From: Senecio squalidus
Lineage: Eukaryota; Streptophyta; Magnoliopsida; Asterales; Asteraceae
Direction: 5' to 3'
NCBI GenBank assembly: GCA_910822075.1
Contig: CAJVGC010000432.1
Location: 28,924,589 to 28,988,588, forward strand
Length of the DNA stretch: 64,000 nucleotides
Shown here one piece after another: positions 9,616 through 23,118 of the stretch. The stretch's first letter is position 1, and each line of letters starts with the position of its first letter. Under the pieces are notes generated by a model. That model was not told the origin of the DNA and ran no database searches. It saw only the letters and a program-made list of their open reading frames with translations. The translations under genes and the position numbers were made by a program.

Positions 9616-11397
9616 TGTAACACTAGGATTTTAAACACACACATTTTTTTTTTTTTTTTATAAACATTCTACAACATTTACATAACTTAACCAAAATGAA
9701 AGTTATTGTTTTACTTCTACTAAGATAACATTTATAACGTTTTGAGCGGAAGCTCGTTACAAAAGATTTAATATCATATTTAGGTCCCCATCCATTCTTC
9801 ATATGCTTTCCTTGCAAAATTAGAGATCCCTTTTACCTACAAACATAACAAATCATAATATACATTAGCATTAATCTAGTGAGCATACTTAATGACATAT
9901 TGATACGTCTCCAAGACTATATAAAGTCTTACTACATACCCTCGCGGTATAAAAGTATAGTTAACTCTACTCTTTTCCGACTAATGAAATTCAATTCTAT
10001 TTCTCATCGACATATAAATGTCTTCTCTATTCTTCTCTAACATAATAATATGTTAGGATATCATTCCCATACTTAAACTACCTTAAAACTTACTAAAAAC
10101 TTATCTAGGCACTAGTTGCTCCGCAGCTAAAACAGTTGCTCCGCAACTAAACATTTTGGAAAATCACCCTTGGCTACTGAGTGCCAGTTGCGGCGCAACT
10201 AGGCCAGTAGCAGGGGTGACTTCCGTTTTTGATCGTTTCCTACACTTACATGTTAGTTTACGCCACTTCTAGTCCTTATTTCCGCTAACAACTTTAACTA
10301 TAACTTGGGATAACATACTTATCAATCTTCAACACATTAATACACAATTTTAAACACATAACCATATGAAAATGAGTCTCGTATACTCACCTTGGCTTTG
10401 AAGTACGTTCACTACTCTTTTGTTGCTTTACCCTTTCCTTTGTCTTTTAAATCTGAGTTTATAAGACCAAAACACCATAGCTTTCAATACTCATAACAAC
10501 ATAACTAACAACTTTGTTACACATTTCTTTTCAAAAATCTAAACATTAACTTGCTTATTCATTTCCTACCCAATGTGCCACTTTTGGGGTCTTTTGACCC
10601 GTTAGGCTTTTATACCTACATAGAAGCATTTCAAATCACCATCTACCTTATATACATATCAACAATACATATATAAAATAGTCATTTCCTTTTCTTTAAC
10701 AAATTTCTACCCATTGCCACTCCTTGGGTCATTTGACCCATTTGGTAACATCAAAAGGAGAAATCATAATACTATATTCTTAATCATTCAAAAACTTAAA
10801 CATACAATTCTCTCATCAAATTAACATACATTCAAAGCTCAAATTAACAATTTTCTTCAATTATTATGATTATCCCCAAATTATCAAAAAAACCTAATTT
10901 TACCAATTAAGCATTTTATTAAGACTATAACACATAATATAAACCCAAATTCATCAAATAATATTAAGTGCATAACTTTACCTTCTTTTCCTCCAAACAC
11001 CAATTAAGCTAGGTTCCTTTATCTTCTAATCTTAACTCTTTATAAACTTCACAAATTTAACACCAATTTGAGGAAATTACAAATGCTCTTAGCTTGATTT
11101 CAATTACACACACTCAAAACACATATAAGAAATCCAGAATTTGACACCTAATCATCCTACTCATACTCAATTTCGGATTTACATCTTTAGTCCCTCAACT
11201 TCTCAAATCTTTCTAATTTACAAAATTACTAGCATTATTAACTAATTAAGTCCTTTCTAACTAAAATTAACTATCTTTCTTACAATTCTAGTCCTTCACT
11301 TATAAAAATTCTCAAATAACATAAATATAAAACATTTATAATATAAATAAATAAATACTTACGAAATATTCTAATTTCCGAGAACCGGGAGGTTACA
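9616..11397 (-). mobile_element. B LTR 1 (3' LTR of copy 1)
   Basis: 1782 bp, plus-strand ends TGTAACACTAGG and GGGAGGTTACA. It contains three CG-dense inverted repeats of the type AGTTGC-N3-GCAACT at 10114-10128, 10134-10148 and 10196-10210. It differs from the other two B LTRs at several sites which they share, for example near 9730 and 9965, and is the most distinct of the three. Confidence 0.9.
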
Positions 11398-11416
11398 AAT
11401 GTTCCCTCCTTCTAAA
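11398..11416 (-). promoter_or_regulatory. Polypurine tract of B copy 1
   Basis: On the minus strand the purine-rich AGAAGGAGGGA lies directly upstream of the 3' LTR. The same tract is at 18152-18170 in copy 2. Confidence 0.7.
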
Positions 11417-11433
11417 GATTTCGTCCCCGAAAT

Positions 11434-14400
11434 CTATTCTTCAAATAATTTGGGATAAAATTTCTTTATTTCATTCTCCGGCTCCCAGGTAAATTCCGAC
11501 CTCTTTCTATGCTTCCATTGAACCTTAACCATACTAATTTGCTTATTTCTAAGTTGTTTTATTTTCCGATCGAGAATGGCTACCGGTTCTTCTACATAAT
11601 TCAACTTCTCATCGATTTCTATATCATCTAGTGGAACAAATGCTGTTTTATCCGCAAGACACTTTCTTAAATTTGACACATGGAATGTAGGATGTATCTT
11701 ATTTAAAATTTTGGGCAATTCTAGTCGGTAAGCAACTTTTTCGATTCTCTCTAAAATCTTAAATGGTCCAATAAACCTTGGACTTAATTTTCCTCTCTTT
11801 CTAAATCGAATCACTCCTTTCCATGGGGAAACTTTTAACATTACAAATTCACCAACTTCAAATTCTATCGGTCTTCGTCTTTTATCGGCATAACTCTTTT
11901 GTCGATCTTGAGCCATCTTAAGTCTTTCTCTAATTTGATCTATCTTCTCCGTTGTAATTTGTACAATTTCTTTTTCTCCCAATTCTCGTTGTCCAATTTC
12001 ACCCCAACATATTGGCGTTCTACACTTTCTTCCATACAACATTGTATAAGGTGCACAATCTATACTCGCTTGATAGCTATTGTTGTAAGAAAATTCTACT
12101 AACGGTAAATGATCATCCCAATTACCCCCAAAATCTATTACACACGCACGGAGTAAATCAACCAATGTTTGTATTGTTCTTTCGCTTTGCCCATCGGTTT
12201 GAGGATGATAAGCCGTGCTAATATTAAGTTTTACCCCTAATGCTTCTTGAAAACCTCTCCAAAAGTGAGAAGTAAAACGTGTATCTCTATCCGACACTAT
12301 CGAAATCGGAACTCCATGTCTTACCACAATATCCTTCAAAAACATTTCCGCCATTTTCTCCGAAGAAATAGCTTCTTTGATTGGTAAGAAATGAGCACTC
12401 TTCGTCAATCTATCTACGATCACCCAAATAGCATCATTCTTTCTTTTAGACTTCGGCAATTTCGTTACCAAATCCATAGTAATATTCTCCCATTTCCAAA
12501 ACGGTATTTCCAACGGTTGCATTTTTCCATAAGGCTTTTGGTGTTCCGCTTTAACTTGTAAACATGTTAAACATTTTTCTACATATTTCACTATATCTCT
12601 CTTCATACCCGGCCACCAATAGTCTTCCTGAAGATCTCTATACATTTTCGTACTTCCGGGATGAATAGAATATTTTGACTTATGAGCTCCGTCTAGCAAA
12701 ACCTTCTTACAATCCGATGTATTAGGAATCCAAACTCTCCCAAATCTAGTCTTTAAACCTCGGCTATCTTCCATCAAATTTTGCACTTGACCCACAATTC
12801 TTTCTCTTTTCCAATTTTCCTCTTTAATTGCTTCCGATTGAGCTTCTTTAACCGAATCAAGGAAATTTGCATTGATGATTAAAGCTAAGGAATAAAGTTT
12901 CATCTCCGGTTGTGAACTCTTTCTACTTATCGCATCCGCAACAATATTTGCTTTTCCGGGGTGGTATCGAATGTCACAATCATAATCTTTTACCAAATCT
13001 AACCATCTACGTTGTCTAATACTAAGATCATTTTGGGTAAAGAAATATTGTAAACTTTTGTGATCCGTATAAATCGTACATCTTTCACCATAGAGATAAT
13101 GTCTCCATATCTTTAAAGCAAACACAACCGCCGCTAACTCTAAATCTCGTACCGGATACTTCTTTTCATTATCTTTCAACTGTCTCAAAGCATAAGCGAT
13201 AACCCTTCCATGTTGCATCAAAACACATCCTAAACCGGTATATGAAGCATCACTATAAACAACTAAATCTTTCGTTCCATCCGGCAAAAATAACACCGGT
13301 GCTTCACTTAGTTTCTTCTTTAAAATCTGGAAGGCTTCTTCTTCTTTTTCTTTCCATTCAAACTTCTTATTCTTTCTAGTTAACTCGGTTAAGCTTGAAG
13401 CTATTTTAGAAAAATCTTGAATAAATATTCGGTAATACCCCGCAAGACCAAGAAAACTACGAATTTCTTTCACGTTTTTCGGAGAATTCCAATTAACAAT
13501 TGCTTCAATTTTCGCCGGATCTACTTTTATACCTTCTGCATTTACTACATGACCCAAAAATTGAACTTCTTCTAACCAAAACTCACATTTAGAAAATTTT
13601 GCATATAATTTCTCTTGTCTTAGAATCTCCAATAATTGTCGCAAATGATCTGCATGTTCTTCTTTACTCTTTGAATGTATTAGAATATCATCAATAAAGA
13701 CTATAACAGATTTATCCAACATCGATCTACAAACTCTATTCATCAAATCCATAAAAGCTGCGGGGGCATTTGTTAGGCCAAAAGGCATAACCAAAAATTC
13801 ATAATGGCCATACCTCGTGCGAAAAGCCGTTTTCGGTACATCTTCCTCCTTTACTTTTAATTGATGATAACCCGACCTCAAATCTATCTTTGAAAAGAAT
13901 TATGCCCCTTGCAATTGATCAAACAAATCATCTATTCTCGGGAACGGGTATTTATTCTTGACTGTTAACTTATTAAGTTCTCAATAATCTATACACATAC
14001 GCATACTACCATCTTTCTTTTTCACAAATAAAATCGGTGCACCCCACGAAGAAGAACTGGGATGGATAAAACCTTTATATAACAACTCTTGTAACTGACT
14101 CATTAATTCTTTCATTTCGGCTGGAGCTAATCTATATGGAGCCTTTGCTACAGGTGCAGCACCGGGAATCAATTATATTCTAAACTCTACTTCTCTTTCT
14201 GGTGGCAAACCAGGAAGATCTTCAGGAAATACATCTACATATTCATTTACTACATCTACTTCTTTTAATTCTTTCTTATCTTTCTTTTTATCTATCACAT
14301 ACGCAAGGTATGCTTGACAACCTCGGGACATATATCTTATTGCTTTCATTAAGGAACAAACTGAAATTTCACCACTCTTTTTCTCCCCGTAAATGACAAC

Positions 14401-14607
14401 TTTTTTTTCTTCTAAATCAGTAACTTTAATAATTTTAATCTTACATAAGATGATAGCATTATTCTTTTCTAACCAATCCATACCAACTATAACATCAAAT
14501 TCTCCCATGACCATTGGAATCAAGTCTGTTGTAAATTTTGTTGACTCTATCTCTAATTGATTATCACGATAAATATCTGACACAAGAACAATTTGATTAT
14601 CCGCCAC
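11434..14607 (-). pseudogene. Pol of B copy 1 (protease end, RT, RNase H, integrase, chromodomain-like tail), with stops
   Basis: Polymerase polyprotein of a gypsy element. The protease tail and linker (14607-14173) end at a TAA shared with copy 2. The RT start (14172-13981) ends at TGA where copy 2 has CGA, and another stop (TAA, GAA in copy 2) lies at 13900-13902. From 13881 to 11434 the frame is open for 815 codons. It holds the RT palm with catalytic FIDD (residues 62-65 of this stretch), RNase H (YSDAS...), integrase with the H-H-C-C finger, catalytic Asp in MDLVTKLPK and SDRDTRF, Glu in DGQSERT, and a chromodomain-like tail in the last ~55 residues (EFTWEPENE). All catalytic residues I can see are kept; only the stops disable it. 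The Met at 13881 is not a natural start. Confidence 0.88.
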
Positions 14608-14627
14608 TTCTACTTCTAAGGGATATT

Positions 14628-15992
14628 CTACCTTACTAAGGGCTTAGAAAACTTCTTACAAAATCTACTTGATACAAAAGATCTATTTGCTCCCGAATCA
14701 AACAACACATAAGCAGGTTGAGAGTTTACAATAAAAATACCCGAAACGACATCAGTCGATTCTTTTGCTTCTACGGTTGTGATTTGAAAGGCACGACCAC
14801 GGCATTTATTATCTTCAGCTTTCTTTCCACTACTCCCTCCTTCAAGAAGTAAAGGAGCTTTCGGTCCCACCAATAACTTCTGATTTTGAGGCAACTTTGG
14901 ACATTCATTTTTAAGATGTCCCGGGTCTTTACAGTAGTAGCAAATCCTTATTGGATTAGGACATTCACTACCAATATGGCCCGGCTTCCCACACGTGTAA
15001 CAACCCATCTGACCAAATTTGCATTCTCCAGGTTGATTCTTACCACACTTTCTACAACCATATTCTCTTCTTGATGACTCTTTCCTTTCAAAACTTCTTC
15101 CCGAACTTCTACCCTTCTGTTCAAATCTGTGCCTTTTATACGGTTCTTGTACATATTCCACCTTGCGTTTCTTCTTCTCTTCTTCAGTTCTATTTGAAAG
15201 TTCTAACTCTCTCCTTCTTGCCGCTTCAACCATATCCTCAAAAGTCAGAGGATTATAAGTGGAAACATGCTCTCTGATGTCGGGACTCAAACAACACATA
15301 TAACGATCCATCTTCATCCGTTCACTTACAACATATTCTGGACAAAACCCCGGTCTATCTAGAAATTCATTAGTGATCTCATTCACGGTTTTACCTCCTT
15401 GTTGTAATGACAAAAACTCCCGGGTAATTTTGTTCACTGCCGAAGGTGGACAATAATACTCCATGAATCTCTTCTTAAAGTCTCCCCACGTCATCTTCAC
15501 TATCCCTTGAGCCGGGAATAACCTCACTATAGACTCCCACCAAATTTTAGCTTGATTTCAGAGTAGATTTGATGCATAAATAACCTTATCTCTATCCGCA
15601 CACTTGCAAATCAAGAATGCACCTTCTACCTCCATAACCCACCGCATGCTAACGATAGGATCAATCTCTCCAAGAAAAATAGGTGGGTTACAGCTTGCAA
15701 AATATTTATATGTACACCCCTTCTTATAACCTTCCGTGGGTTCTTCTTGATGATCAGAATGATCATCTTCACTTCCTGAATCTTCCTTCTCTTTCTGTTT
15801 CAATTCTTTCTCCGCAAGCACGCGGTCTATCTTTTCATCGATAATCTCCACAACATCATCTCTAACCCGTTTAATAATAAACGGTATTGATTTCTCAAAG
15901 GCTTGGCTAATCTCCTTAGCCACAATTGTTTGCATATCTACTTCCTTGTGACCATCATCATGATGACTACCTTCTTCTTCCATTTCTACCAA
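14628..15992 (-). pseudogene. Gag of B copy 1 running into protease, with a premature stop
   Basis: Start ATG at 15992 (MVEMEEEGSHHDDG), identical in copy 2. An acidic N-terminus is followed by the capsid region. The frame stops at TGA 15558-15560, where copy 2 has CGA (Arg), then resumes in the same frame from about 15527. Two CX2CX4HX4C zinc knuckles (CYTCGKPGHIGSEC, CYYCKDPGHLKNEC) and the protease motif LFDSGANRSF follow. The frame ends a few codons later; protease continues in another frame. This frameshift is shared with copy 2. Confidence 0.87.
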
Positions 15993-16348
15993 CTGAAATT
16001 AAATTCAGTTAATAATGACATATAAAACTATAATCTATACACAATTATAGTTTATACGTCATATACATACTTTCTAACTCTCTTTGTCCCTTGTCCTTAA
16101 TATACTTCAATCATATTGGATATACATAACATGTCCAAAATTAGCGTTGGCCAGACGTTAATTTCAAACATATTAACCCTTGTACACCCAATACTATCAA
16201 TGTATATTTAAGACTAAGGCATTCTATTCTTTCTCAACAATTAATTTTTTTCTTACTCTTATCTCTTCCGCAAGGCAAGCTTCTTCCCCTTACAAAGCCT
16301 CAGCTTGGGTTCAAGTATCAACCGAGATACCCAACTCACACAAGCCAA
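15993..16348 (-). other. B copy 1 leader
   Basis: Non-coding AT-rich leader between the primer-binding site and gag. No further feature seen. Confidence 0.7.
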
Positions 16349-16361
16349 GGCTCTGACACCA
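16349..16361 (-). promoter_or_regulatory. Primer-binding site of B copy 1
   Basis: Minus strand TGGTGTCAGAGCC, three bases from the LTR. Compared with the initiator-Met tRNA site TGGTATCAGAGCC it has one A-to-G change. Copy 2 has the same sequence at 23103-23115. Confidence 0.8.
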
Positions 16362-16364
16362 ACT

Positions 16365-18151
16365 TGTAACACTAGGATTTTAAACACACAATTATTATTT
16401 TTTTTTTTTTTTTTATAAACATTCTACAACATTTACATAACTTAACCAAAATGAAAGTTATTGTTTTACTTCTACTAAGATAACATTTATAACGTTTTGA
16501 GCGAAAGCTCGTTACAAAAGATTTAATATCATATTTAGGTCCCCATCCATTCTTCATATGCTTGCCTTGCAAAATTAGAGATCGTTTTTACCTACAAACA
16601 TAACAAATCATAATATACATTAGCATTAAGCTAGTGAGCATACTTAATGACATATTGATACGTCTCCAAGACTATATAAAGTCTTACGACATACCCTCGC
16701 GGTATAGAAGTATAGTTAACTCTACTCTTTTCCGACTAATGAAAGTCGATTCTATTTCTCATCGACATATAAATGTCTTCTCTATTCTTCTCTAACATAA
16801 TAATATGTTAGGATATCATTCCCACACTTAAACTACCTTAAAACTTACTAAAAAATGATCTAGGCACTAGTTGCTCCGCAACTAAAACAGTTGCTCCGCA
16901 ACTAAACATTTTGGAAAGTCACCCTTGGCTACTGAGTGCCAGTTGCGGCGCAACTAGGCCAGTAGCAGGGGTGACTTCCGTTTTTGATCGTTTCCTGCAC
17001 TTACATGTTAGTTTACGCCACTTCTAGTCCTTATTTCCGCTAACAACTTTAACTATAACTTGGGATAACATACTTATCAATCTTCAACACATTAATACAC
17101 AATTTTAAACACATAACCATATGAAAATGAGTCTCGTATACTCACCTTGGAGTTGAAGTACGTTCACTACTCTTTTGTTGCTTTACCCTTTCCTTTGTCT
17201 TTTAAATCTGAGTTTATAAGACCAAAACACCATAGCTTTCAATACTCATAACAACATAACTAACAACTTTGTTACACATTTCTTTTCAAAAATCTAAACA
17301 TTAACTTGCTTATTCATTTCCTACCCAACGTGCCACTTTTGGGGTCTTTTGACCCGTTAGGCTTTTATACCTACATAGAAGCATTTCAAATCACCATCTA
17401 CCTTATATACATATCAACAATACATATATAAAATAGTCATTTCCTTTTCTTTAACAAATTTCTACCCATTGCCACTCCTTGGGTCATTTGACCCATTTGG
17501 CAACATCAAAATGAGAAATCATAATACTATATTCTTTCTCATTCAAAAACTTAAACATACAATTCTCACATCAAATTAACATACAATCAAAGCTCAAATT
17601 AACAATTTTCTTCAATTATTAGGATTATCCCCAAATTATCAAAAAAACCTAATTTTACCAATTAAGCATTTTATTAAGACTATAACACATAATATAAACC
17701 CAAATTCATCAAATAATATTAAGTGCATAACTTTACCTTCTTTTCCTCCAAACACCAATTAAGCTAGATTCCTTTATCTTCTAATCTTAACTCTTTATAA
17801 ACTTCACAAATTTAACACCAATTTGAGGAAATTGCAAATGCTCTTGGCTTGATTTCAATTACACACACTCAAAACACCTACAAGAAATCCAGAATTTGAC
17901 ACCTAATCATCCTACTCATACTCAATTTCGGATTTACATCTTTAGTCCCTCAACTTCTCAAATCTTTCTAATTTACAAAATTACTAGCATTATTAACTAA
18001 TTAAGTCCTTCTAATTAAAATTAACTATCTTTCTTACAATTCTAGTCCTTCACTTATAAAACTTCTCAAATAACATAAATATAAAACATTTATATTATAA
18101 ATAAATAAATACTTACGAAATATTCTAATTTCCGGGAACCGGGTTGTTACA
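16365..18151 (-). mobile_element. B LTR 2 (central, shared LTR)
   Basis: 1787 bp. It serves as 5' LTR for copy 1 (primer-binding site on its left) and 3' LTR for copy 2 (polypurine tract on its right). It shares several bases with LTR 3 against LTR 1. Confidence 0.9.
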
Positions 18152-18187
18152 AATCTTCCCTCCTTCTAAAGATTTCGTCCCCGAAAT

Positions 18188-21100
18188 CTATTCTACAAAT
18201 AATTTAGAAAAAAATTTCTTTATTTCATTCTCCGGCTCCCAGGTAAATTCCGACCCCTTTCTATGCTTCCATTGAACCTTAACCATACTAATTTGCTTAT
18301 TTCTAAGTTGTTTTATTTTCCGATCGAGAATGGCTACCGGTTCTTCTACATAATTCAACTTCTCATAGATTTCTAGATCATCTAGTGGAACAAATGCCGT
18401 TTTATCCGCAAGACACTTTCTTAAATTTGACACATGGAATGTAGGATGTATCTTATTTTAAATTTCGGGTAATTCTAGTCGGTAAGCAACTTTTTCGATT
18501 CTCTCTAAAATCTTAAATGGTCCAATAAACCTTGGACTTAATTTTCCTCTCTTTCTAAATCGAATCACTCCTTTCCATGGGGAAACTTTTAACATTACAA
18601 ATTCACCAACTTCAAATTCTATCGGTCTTCGTCTTTTATCGGCATAACTCTTTTGTCGATCTTGAGCCATCTTAAGTCTTTCTCTAATTTGATCTATCTT
18701 CTCCGTTGTAATTTGTACAATTTCTTTTTCTCCCAATTCTCGTTGTCCAATTTCACCCCAACATATTGGCGTTCTACACTTTCTTCCATACAACATTGTA
18801 TATGGTGCACAATCTATACTCGCTTGATAGCTATTGTTGTAAGAAAATTCTACTAACGGTAAATGATCATCCCAATTACCCCCAAAATCTATTACACACG
18901 CACGGAGTAAATCAACCAATGTTTGTATTGTTCTTTCGCTTTGCCCATCGGTTTGAGGATGATAAGCCGTGCTAATATTAAATTTTACCCCTAATTCTTC
19001 TTGAAAACCGCTCCAAAACTGAGAAGTAAAATGTGTATCTCTATCCGACACTATCGAAATCGGAACTCCATGTCTTACCACAATCTCATTCAAAAACATT
19101 TCCGCCATTTTCTCCGAAGAAATAGCTTCTTTGATTGGTAAGAAATGAGCACTCTTCGTCAATCTATCTACGATCACCCAAATAGCATCATTCTTTCTTT
19201 TAGACTTCGGGAATTTCGTTACCAAATCCATAGTAATATTCTCCCATTTCCAAACTGGTATTTCCAACGGTTGCATTTTTCCATAAGGCTTTTGGTGTTC
19301 CGCTTTAACTTGTAAACATGTTAAACATTTTTCTACATATTTCACTATATCTCTCTTCATACCCGGCCACCAATAGTCTTCCTTAAGATCTCTATACATT
19401 TTCGTACTTCCGGGATGAATATAATATTTTGACTTATGAGCTCCGTCTAGCAAAACCTTCTTACAATCCGATGTATTAGGAATCCAAACTCTCCCAAATC
19501 TAGTCTTTAAACCTCGACTATCTTCCATCAAATTTTGCACTTAACCCACAATTCTTTCTCTTTTCCAATTTTCCTCTTTAATTGATTTCGATTGAGCTTC
19601 TTTAACCGAATCAAGGACATTTGCATTGATGATTAAAGCTAAGGAATAAAGTTTCATCTCCGGTTGTGAACTCTTTCTACTTATCGCATCCGCAACAATA
19701 TTTGCTTTTCCGGGGTGGTATCGAATGTCACAATCATAATCTTTTACCAAATCTAACCATCTACGTTGTCTCATACTAAGATCATTTTGGGTAAAGAAAT
19801 ATTGTAACCTTTTGTGATCCGTATAAATCGTACATCTTTCACCATATAGATAATGTCTCCATATCTTTAAAGCAAACACAACCGCCGCTAACTCTAAATC
19901 TCGTACCGGATACTTCTTTTCATTATCTTTCAACTGTCTCGAAGCATAAGCGATAACCCTTCCATGTTGCATCAAAACACATCCTAAACCGGTATATGAA
20001 GCATGACTATAAACAACTAAATCTTTCGTTCCATCCGGCAAAACTAACACCGGTGCTTCACTTAGTTTCTTCTTTAAAATTTGGAAGGCTTCTTCTTGTT
20101 TTTCTTTCCATTCAAACTTCTTATTCTTTCTAGTTAACTCGGTTAAGCTTGAAGCTATTTTAGAAAAATCTTGAATAAATATTCGGTAATACCCCGCAAG
20201 ACCAAGAAAACTGCGAATTTCTTTCACGTTTTTCGGACAATTCCTATTAACAATTGCTTCAATTTTCGCCGAATCTACTTTTATACCTTCTGCATTTACT
20301 ACATGACCCAAAAATTTAACTTCTTCTAACCAAAACTCACATTTAGAAAATTTTGCATATAATTTCTCATGTCTAAGAATCTCCAATAATTGTCGCAACT
20401 GATCCGCATGTTCTTCTTTACTCTTTGAATATATTAGAATATCATGAATAAAGACTATAACAGATTCATCCAACATCGATCTACAAACTCTATTCATCAA
20501 ATCCATAAAAGCTGCGGAGGCATTTGTTAGACCAAAAGGCATAACCAAAAATTCATAATGGCCATACCTCGTGTGAAAAGCCGTTTTCGGTACATCTTCC
20601 TCCTTTACTTTTAATTGATGATAACCCGACCTCAAATCTATCTTTGAAAAGAATTCTGCCCCTTGCAATTGATCAAACAAATCATCTATTCTTGGTAACG
20701 GGTATTTATTCTTGACTGTTAACTTATTAAGTTCTCGATAATCTATACACATACGCATACTACCATCTTTCTTTTTCACAAATAAAATCGGTGCACCCCA
20801 CGAAGAAGAACTGGGACGGATAAAACCTTTATCTAACAACTCTTATAACTGACTCATTAATTCTTTCATTTCGGCTGGAGCTAATCTATATGGAGCCTTT
20901 GCTACAGGTGCAGCACCGGGAATCAATTATATTCTAAACTCTACTTCTCTTTCTGGTGGCAAACCCGGAAGATCTTCAGGAAATACATCTACATATTCAT
21001 TTACTACATCTACTTCTTTTAAATCTTTCTTATCTTTCTTTTTATCTATCACAAACGCAAGGTATGCTTGACAACCTCGGGACATATATCTTATTGCTTT

Positions 21101-21361
21101 CATTAAGGAACAAACTGAAATTTAACCACTCTTTTTCTCCCCGTAAATGACAACTTTTTTTCCTTCTAAATCAGTAACTTTAATAATTTTAATCTTACAT
21201 AAGATGATAGCATTATTCTTTTCTAACCAATCCATACCAAATATAACATCAAATTCTCCCATGACCATTGGAATCAAGTCTATTGTAAATTTTGTTGACT
21301 CTATCTCTAATTGATTATCATGATAAACATCTGACACAAGAACAATTTGATTATCCGCCAC
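18188..21361 (-). pseudogene. Pol of B copy 2, with stops and a mutated RT active site
   Basis: Same domain order as copy 1. Open stretches: 21361-21122 (protease tail), 20839-19541 (RT and RNase H, 432 codons), 19540-18458 (integrase, 360 codons) and 18433-18188 (chromodomain-like tail). Separating stops are point changes relative to copy 1: GAA to TAA near 21122, CAA to TAA near 20843 and 19541, TTA to TAA near 18456. The RT motif reads FIHD where copy 1 reads FIDD, so a catalytic Asp is lost. The TAA before LIPGAAP near 20930 is shared with copy 1. Integrase keeps its finger and catalytic residues. Confidence 0.88.
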
Positions 21362-21369
21362 TTCTACTT

Positions 21370-22746
21370 CTAAGGGATATTCTTGCTTACTAAGGGCTTA
21401 GAAAACTTCTTACAAAATCTACTTGATACAAAAGATCTATTTGCTCCCGAATCAAACAACACATAAGCAGGTTGAGAGTTTACAATAAAAATACCCGAAA
21501 CGACATCAGTCGATTCTTTTGCTTCTACGGTTGTGATTTGAAAGGCACGACCACGGCATTTATTATCTTCAGCTTTCTTTCCACTACTCCCTCCTTCAAG
21601 AAGTAAAGGAGCTTTCGGTCCCACCAATAACTTCTGATTTTGAGGCAACTTTGGACATTCATTTTTAAGATGTCCCGGGTCTTTACAGTAGTAGCAAATC
21701 CTTATTGGATTAGGACATTCACTACTAATATGGCCCGGCTTCCCACACGTGTAACAACCCATCTGACCAAATTTGCATTCTCCAGGTTGATTCTTACCAT
21801 ACTTTCTACAACCATATTCTCTTCTTGATGACTCTTTCCTTTCAAAACTTCTTCCCGAACTTCTACCCTTCTGTTCAAATCTTTGCCTTTTATACGGTTC
21901 TTGTACATATTCCACCTTGCGTTTCTTCTTCTCTTCTTCAGTTCTATTTGAAAGTTCTAACTCTCTCCTTCTTGCCGCTTCAACCATATCCTCAAAAGTC
22001 CGAGGAGTATAAGTGGAAACATGCTCTCTGATGTCGGGACTCAAACAACACATATAACGATCCATCTTCATCCGTTCACTTACAACATATTCTGGACAAA
22101 ACCCCGCTCAATCTAGAAATTCATTAGTGATCTTATTCACGGTTTTACTTCCTTGTTGTAATGACAAAAACTCCCGGGTAATTTTGTTCACTGCCGAAGG
22201 TGGACAATAATACTCCATGAATCTCTTCTTAAAGTCTCCCCACGTCATCTTCACTATCCCTTGAGCCGGGAATAACCTCACTATAGACTCCCACCAACTT
22301 TTAGCTTGATTTCGGAGTAGATTTGATGCATAAATAACCTTATCTCTATCCGCACACTTGCAAGTCAAGAATGCACCTTCTACCTCCATAACCCATCGCA
22401 TGCTAACGATAGGATCAATCTCTCTAAGAAAAATAGGTGGGTTACAGCTTGCAAAATCTTTATACGTACACCCCTTCTTATAACCTTCTGTGGGTTCTTC
22501 TTGATGATCAGAATGATCATCTTCACTTCCTGAATCTTCCTTCTCTTTCTGTTTCAATTCTTTCTCCGCAAGCACGCGGTCTATCTTTTCATCGATAATC
22601 TCCACAACATCATCTCTAACCCGTTTAATAATAAACGGTATTGCTTTCTCAAAGGCTTGGCTAATCTCCTTAGCCACAATTGTTTGCATATCTACTTCCT
22701 TGTGACCATCATCATGATGACTACCTTCTTCTTCCATTTCTACCAA
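21370..22746 (-). pseudogene. Gag of B copy 2 running into protease, with a premature stop
   Basis: ATG at 22746. The frame is open for 212 codons through the capsid region where copy 1 is broken, then stops at TGA near 22108 (LD-stop, where copy 1 reads LDRPG). It continues from 22071 for 233 codons with two zinc knuckles and the DSGAN protease motif. A Cys before the first knuckle is changed to Tyr (YGCRKY instead of YGCRKC). The end is the same protease frameshift as in copy 1. Confidence 0.87.
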
Positions 22747-23118
22747 CTGAAATTAAATTCAGTTAATAATGACATATAAAACTATAATCTATACACAATT
22801 ATAATTTATACGTCATATACATACTTTCTAACTTTCTGTGTCCCTTGTCCTTAATATACTTCAATCATATTGGATATACATAACATGTCCAAAATTAGCG
22901 TTGGCCAGACGTTAATTTTAAACATATTAACCCTTGTACACCCAATACTATCAATGTATATTTAAGACTAAGGCATTCTATTCTTTCTCAACAATTAATT
23001 TTTTTCTTACTCTTATCTCTTCCGCAAGGCAAGCTTCTTCCCCTTACAAAGCCTCAGCTTGGGTTCAAGTATCAACCGAGATACCCAACTCACACAAGCC
23101 AAGGCTCTGACACCAACT
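22747..23118 (-). other. B copy 2 leader with primer-binding site
   Basis: Non-coding leader nearly identical to 15993-16364. The primer-binding site TGGTGTCAGAGCC (minus strand) is at 23103-23115. Confidence 0.75.

Noticed and set aside
15071..15277. Plus-strand ORFs inside B gag and pol, present in both copies
   Set aside because: They are opposite real gag/pol frames and repeat only because the internal regions are duplicated.
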